The notes beneath the pieces were generated by a model. That model was given only the letters and a program-made list of their open reading frames with translations. It searched no databases and was not told the origin of the DNA. Of a stretch of DNA of 64,000 nt, positions 61,189 to 64,000 are shown piece by piece; position 1 is the first letter of the stretch, and every line of letters starts with the position of its first letter. A program made the translations under genes and the position numbers. The DNA is from Eutrophocola sp965662685. Its GTDB lineage: Bacteria; Pseudomonadota; Gammaproteobacteria; Pseudomonadales; Pseudohongiellaceae. The stretch spans positions 156,246-220,245 of the forward strand of contig CBFIIQ010000001.1 in the NCBI GenBank assembly GCA_965662685.1, given 5' to 3'.

Positions 61189-61422
61189 AGTATTTATTAC
61201 CTTACTATCAGGAACCAATGCACTCTCTTTAAGAGATCATTGAGCGATCTTCGAGGGTTTAAAAAAGTTCCAATAACTTTGATAAAGATGTTTTGCCGAA
61301 GCGAAAAATATCATGTTGTCGTTGAAGAATGATACCCGATTGCTTGGCATTTTTCTGCACTCCAGCATTGGTAAACAGGCAAATTAAAAAAGAAAAATAT
61401 CACATTTTTGGGGAAGTCGAGC

Positions 61423-62118
61423 TTGAAAACAATCATCCATATCGGCCAACACAAGACCGGCACCACATCTATCCAGCATTATCTGCAAAGCCACCGCTCG
61501 ACTCTCGCTAATTCAGGGTTGTATGTGCCCGATGTATTACTCGGCTATGGCAATCCCTCCCATTTCCTGCTCAATGTTTATGCACTGGATGAAGAGCGTG
61601 ATTCCACTGCAAAGATAATGCTCAAGGAAACCGTAGAAGAAGATTTTTTTAATACTTTACCGGACCTATTGCGCTCAGACATCAGACGGCATTACCAGTT
61701 GGCCAATGATTCAAACTGTGAAGAGATTATCTGGACCAATGAAGGTCTCTACCTGCTTAACTCTGTGGCGGAATACAAAAGATTAAGGCAGTTGTTTGAA
61801 GGTTTTTCGGATCACATCATTTGTGTTTGCTGCCTGCGGGATCGCGACAGCTACCGGGAATCCTTCAAAGCACAGCTCGCCGGACTGGGCTTACCCCTGA
61901 GTGAGAATAAGGATTCCTACCGCTACCTGGAGGATGATTCCTGGCTGTTTGATTACGATCGCAAGATTCAGTTACTGTCCCAGGTGTTTGATGAAGTCAT
62001 GATCATGCCGTATGACCCGACCGATATGGTGATGACTTTTATGGAAAAAGTTGGCTACAAAGCCGAGGGAGATACTGCATCCCTGCGGCTTAATACCACG
62101 CAAACAACCGGAAACTAA
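61423..62118 (+). CDS. Sulfotransferase-family protein
   Basis: 231 residues starting at TTG 61423 with GGGGAAG upstream; a TTG at 61408 is less likely. The start 'KTIIHIGQHKTGTTSIQHYL' is the PAPS 5'-phosphosulfate-binding loop of sulfotransferases, followed by 'DHIICVCCLRDRDSYRESFKAQLAG', which fits the 3'-phosphate-binding region. It would transfer sulfate to a carbohydrate or other acceptor. It lies alone between pgk and tkt on the opposite strand and its stop overlaps the tkt stop by four bases. It is somewhat shorter than typical (about 250-300), so it may be divergent or incomplete at the C terminus. Confidence 0.8.
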   Translation: MKTIIHIGQHKTGTTSIQHYLQSHRSTLANSGLYVPDVLLGYGNPSHFLLNVYALDEERDSTAKIMLKETVEEDFFNTLPDLLRSDIRRHYQLANDSNCEEIIWTNEGLYLLNSVAEYKRLRQLFEGFSDHIICVCCLRDRDSYRESFKAQLAGLGLPLSENKDSYRYLEDDSWLFDYDRKIQLLSQVFDEVMIMPYDPTDMVMTFMEKVGYKAEGDTASLRLNTTQTTGN

Positions 62119-64000
62119 AGCAAGCTGTTGATTTCGCCGGCAATATTCTCTGCCGTAAAACCAAAATAGGCCATCACTTCCTTGCCGGGTGCTGATTCAC
62201 CAAAACTACGCATACCGACAATTTTCCCATCCAGACCAACGTATTTATACCAGTAATCCACATGAGCTGCTTCCACGGCCACTCTTTTGCGAACCGCTAC
62301 AGGCAACACGGCCTCGCGATAAGCGTCATCCTGGGCATCAAAGATATCTGTAGAAGGCATTGAAACCAGTCGAACCGCCTTGCCTTCACTCTGCAGCTGT
62401 TTCACTGCTTCCAGGCTGATGGAGACTTCGGAACCGGTGGCAATAACGATGACCTCTGGCTCCCCTGCACAATCTGCCAGGATATATCCACCTCTGGCGA
62501 TTTCACTAATTTGCTCATCAGTACGCTCAAGATGCGGTACCCCCTGACGCGTCAACACCAGCGAGGTTGGACCTTCCTTATACAACAATGCAGCTTTCCA
62601 GGCGACGGCCGTTTCCACGCTATCAGCCGGACGCCACACTGACATGTTAGGTGTTACCCGAAGGGCACAGATTTGCTCAACCGCCTGGTGCGTGGGACCA
62701 TCTTCACCCTGACCTATGGAATCATGGGTAAAAACAAAAATATTACGCTGCTTCATCAACGCAGCCATGCGCACTGCATTGCGCGCGTACTCCATGAAAA
62801 TCAGGAAGGTGCCGCCATAGGGAATGAAGCCACCATGCAAGGCGATGCCATTATTGATGGCGGCCATGCCAAACTCCCGAACCCCGTAATAAATGTAATT
62901 GCCTTTGGGGTTTTGCGTTATCGCAAGACTGCCATCCCAGGCAGTAAGATTGGAGCCGGTCAGGTCTGCAGAACCACCAATCAGCTCTGGCAGGATAGTG
63001 CCAAAGGCCCCAATCGCTGTCTGTGAGGATTTGCGCGTAGCTACCGATTCGGCTTTTTCATTACATTCAGCAATGTACTGATCAGCCATTTCTTCAAAAT
63101 CACCAAACAGATCGCCTCGAATACGACGAATCAATTCCATCGCATGTACCGGATATTCTTCCTCAAAACGGGTAAACAGTTCTTTCCAGGCAGTTTCAAC
63201 CGCATAACCCTTTTCACGGGCTTCCCAGGTCTGGTAAATCTCATCAGGTATAACAAAAGGCGGGTAATTCCAGCCCAGTGCATCCCTGGTCGCCTGAACT
63301 TCGTCTTCACCCAAAGGGGCACCGTGGGTAGCTGCAGTCCCGGCCTTGTTTGGAGAACCAAAACCGATCTGGGTTTTACAGATAATCAGGGTCGGCTGAT
63401 CCTTGTTTTCCAGGGCTGCGCTAATGGCTTCACTGATCTGATCAGGATTATGGCCATCAATGGTCAGGGTTTGCCATTTATAGGCCTGAAAGCGCTGCTC
63501 AGTATCATCGGCAAACCACTCCTGCACATCACCATCAATGGAAATACCATTGTCATCATAAAACACAATCAGTTTCCCCAGCCCCATAGTACCGGCAAGT
63601 GAGCAAACTTCATGGGATACGCCTTCCATAAGACAGCCATCACCGACAAAGACATAGGTATTGTGATCAATGACTGGCGGGAAGCCGACGCGATTAAACT
63701 GAGCGCCAAGCGTGCGCTCGGCTATAGCCATACCTACGGCGTTAGCCAGCCCCTGCCCCAATGGGCCGGTGGTTGTCTCAACACCGGGTGTGTAACCATA
63801 TTCCGGATGACCCGGTGTTTTCGAATGCAACTGGCGAAAATTTTGTAATTCCTCAATGGACAGGTCATAGCCAGTGAGGTGCAGCAGGGAATAAATCAAC
63901 ATTGAGCCATGACCATTGGATAATACAAAACGGTCACGATTGATCCAGTTAGGGTTCGTAGGGTTATGCCTGAGGAAATCATTCCAGAGTACTTCTGCAA
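62115..64000 (-). CDS. tkt: Transketolase (N terminus cut by window edge)
   Basis: The frame stays open to the last base, so about 35 N-terminal residues are missing. It includes 'SNGHGSM' (thiamine/metal region, at the window edge), 'GPLGQGLANAVGMAIAERTLGAQFN', the TPP motif 'VFVGDGCLMEGVSHEVCSLAG…LIVFYDDNGISIDG', 'GKNYIYYGVREFGMAAINNG'-like and 'FVFTHDSIGQGEDGPTHQAVEQI', and 'ATGSEVSISLEA'. It moves two-carbon units in the pentose phosphate pathway. It normally leads a tkt-gap-pgk-fba cluster; here the gap gene is absent and a convergent sulfotransferase intervenes. Confidence 0.98.
   Translation of the reverse strand, partial: AEVLWNDFLRHNPTNPNWINRDRFVLSNGHGSMLIYSLLHLTGYDLSIEELQNFRQLHSKTPGHPEYGYTPGVETTTGPLGQGLANAVGMAIAERTLGAQFNRVGFPPVIDHNTYVFVGDGCLMEGVSHEVCSLAGTMGLGKLIVFYDDNGISIDGDVQEWFADDTEQRFQAYKWQTLTIDGHNPDQISEAISAALENKDQPTLIICKTQIGFGSPNKAGTAATHGAPLGEDEVQATRDALGWNYPPFVIPDEIYQTWEAREKGYAVETAWKELFTRFEEEYPVHAMELIRRIRGDLFGDFEEMADQYIAECNEKAESVATRKSSQTAIGAFGTILPELIGGSADLTGSNLTAWDGSLAITQNPKGNYIYYGVREFGMAAINNGIALHGGFIPYGGTFLIFMEYARNAVRMAALMKQRNIFVFTHDSIGQGEDGPTHQAVEQICALRVTPNMSVWRPADSVETAVAWKAALLYKEGPTSLVLTRQGVPHLERTDEQISEIARGGYILADCAGEPEVIVIATGSEVSISLEAVKQLQSEGKAVRLVSMPSTDIFDAQDDAYREAVLPVAVRKRVAVEAAHVDYWYKYVGLDGKIVGMRSFGESAPGKEVMAYFGFTAENIAGEINSLL

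Noticed and set aside
1..64000. CRISPR arrays, insertion sequences, prophage, tRNA and rRNA genes
   Set aside because: No regularly spaced repeats, transposase or phage proteins, cloverleaf with CCA end or rRNA blocks were seen on either strand.

Overview
The window is a 64 kb chromosomal segment of an aerobic, probably marine, heterotrophic gammaproteobacterium. The clearest taxonomic evidence is gene order: a ubiH-pepP-ygfB-like cluster, divergent TIGR02449/zapA genes, a 6S RNA gene, 5-formyl-THF cyclo-ligase and rpiA, followed by fba, pgk and tkt. This is the pepP/zapA/ssrS/fau/rpiA neighbourhood typical of Gammaproteobacteria. A SrmB-type helicase and a TcyP-type cystine carrier agree. 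The many secreted proteins (large TonB receptor, M1 and M20 peptidases, haloperoxidase-like enzyme, FG-GAP/ASPIC protein, DUF5916 and CBM9-like proteins) fit a free-living scavenger of organic matter. I cannot name the genus. Ten Ns inside phoB show the sequence is a draft assembly or MAG.

Layout. 1-25 kb is an accessory, envelope and secretion region: an M1 peptidase fragment, a DUF6702 protein, a CBM9-like protein, an aldo/keto reductase, an FG-GAP/ASPIC protein converging on a vanadium-haloperoxidase-type enzyme, a TonB receptor followed by a TonB-C-domain protein, a DUF2490 protein, a TPR gene broken by two stop codons, a cystine transporter, an M20 lipoprotein with altered metal ligands, and a DUF5916 protein. 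25-34 kb carries an HPF-like factor, recQ, two loci built from the same DUF6152 and 'GxWEGD' modules (one fused, one split), queH and an RlmI-like methyltransferase.

34-47 kb is one long minus-strand block. phoB-phoR and pstSCAB-phoU (phosphate sensing and uptake) run directly into an iron-related cluster of imelysin lipoprotein, di-heme DUF1111 protein, second imelysin, DUF1513 protein and CcpA/MauG-type di-heme protein. A perfect 7-1-7 Fur-like palindrome lies before the second imelysin.

47-64 kb is mostly conserved core: an ECF sigma factor with a DUF3379 partner, srmB, ubiH/pepP/ygfB-like, zapA, 6S RNA, fau, an unlisted 30-residue membrane peptide, rpiA, an acyltransferase/methyltransferase pair, and fba, pgk and tkt. 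A sulfotransferase gene lies between pgk and tkt, where a GAPDH-type gene is often found.

No CRISPR array, insertion sequence, prophage, tRNA or rRNA gene was seen. I found no convincing complete new system. The best leads are the phosphate/iron junction, the folded element at 4171-4245, the twice-interrupted TPR gene, the poly-C tract at the start of pstS, the M20 protein with changed ligands and the 30-residue ORF.
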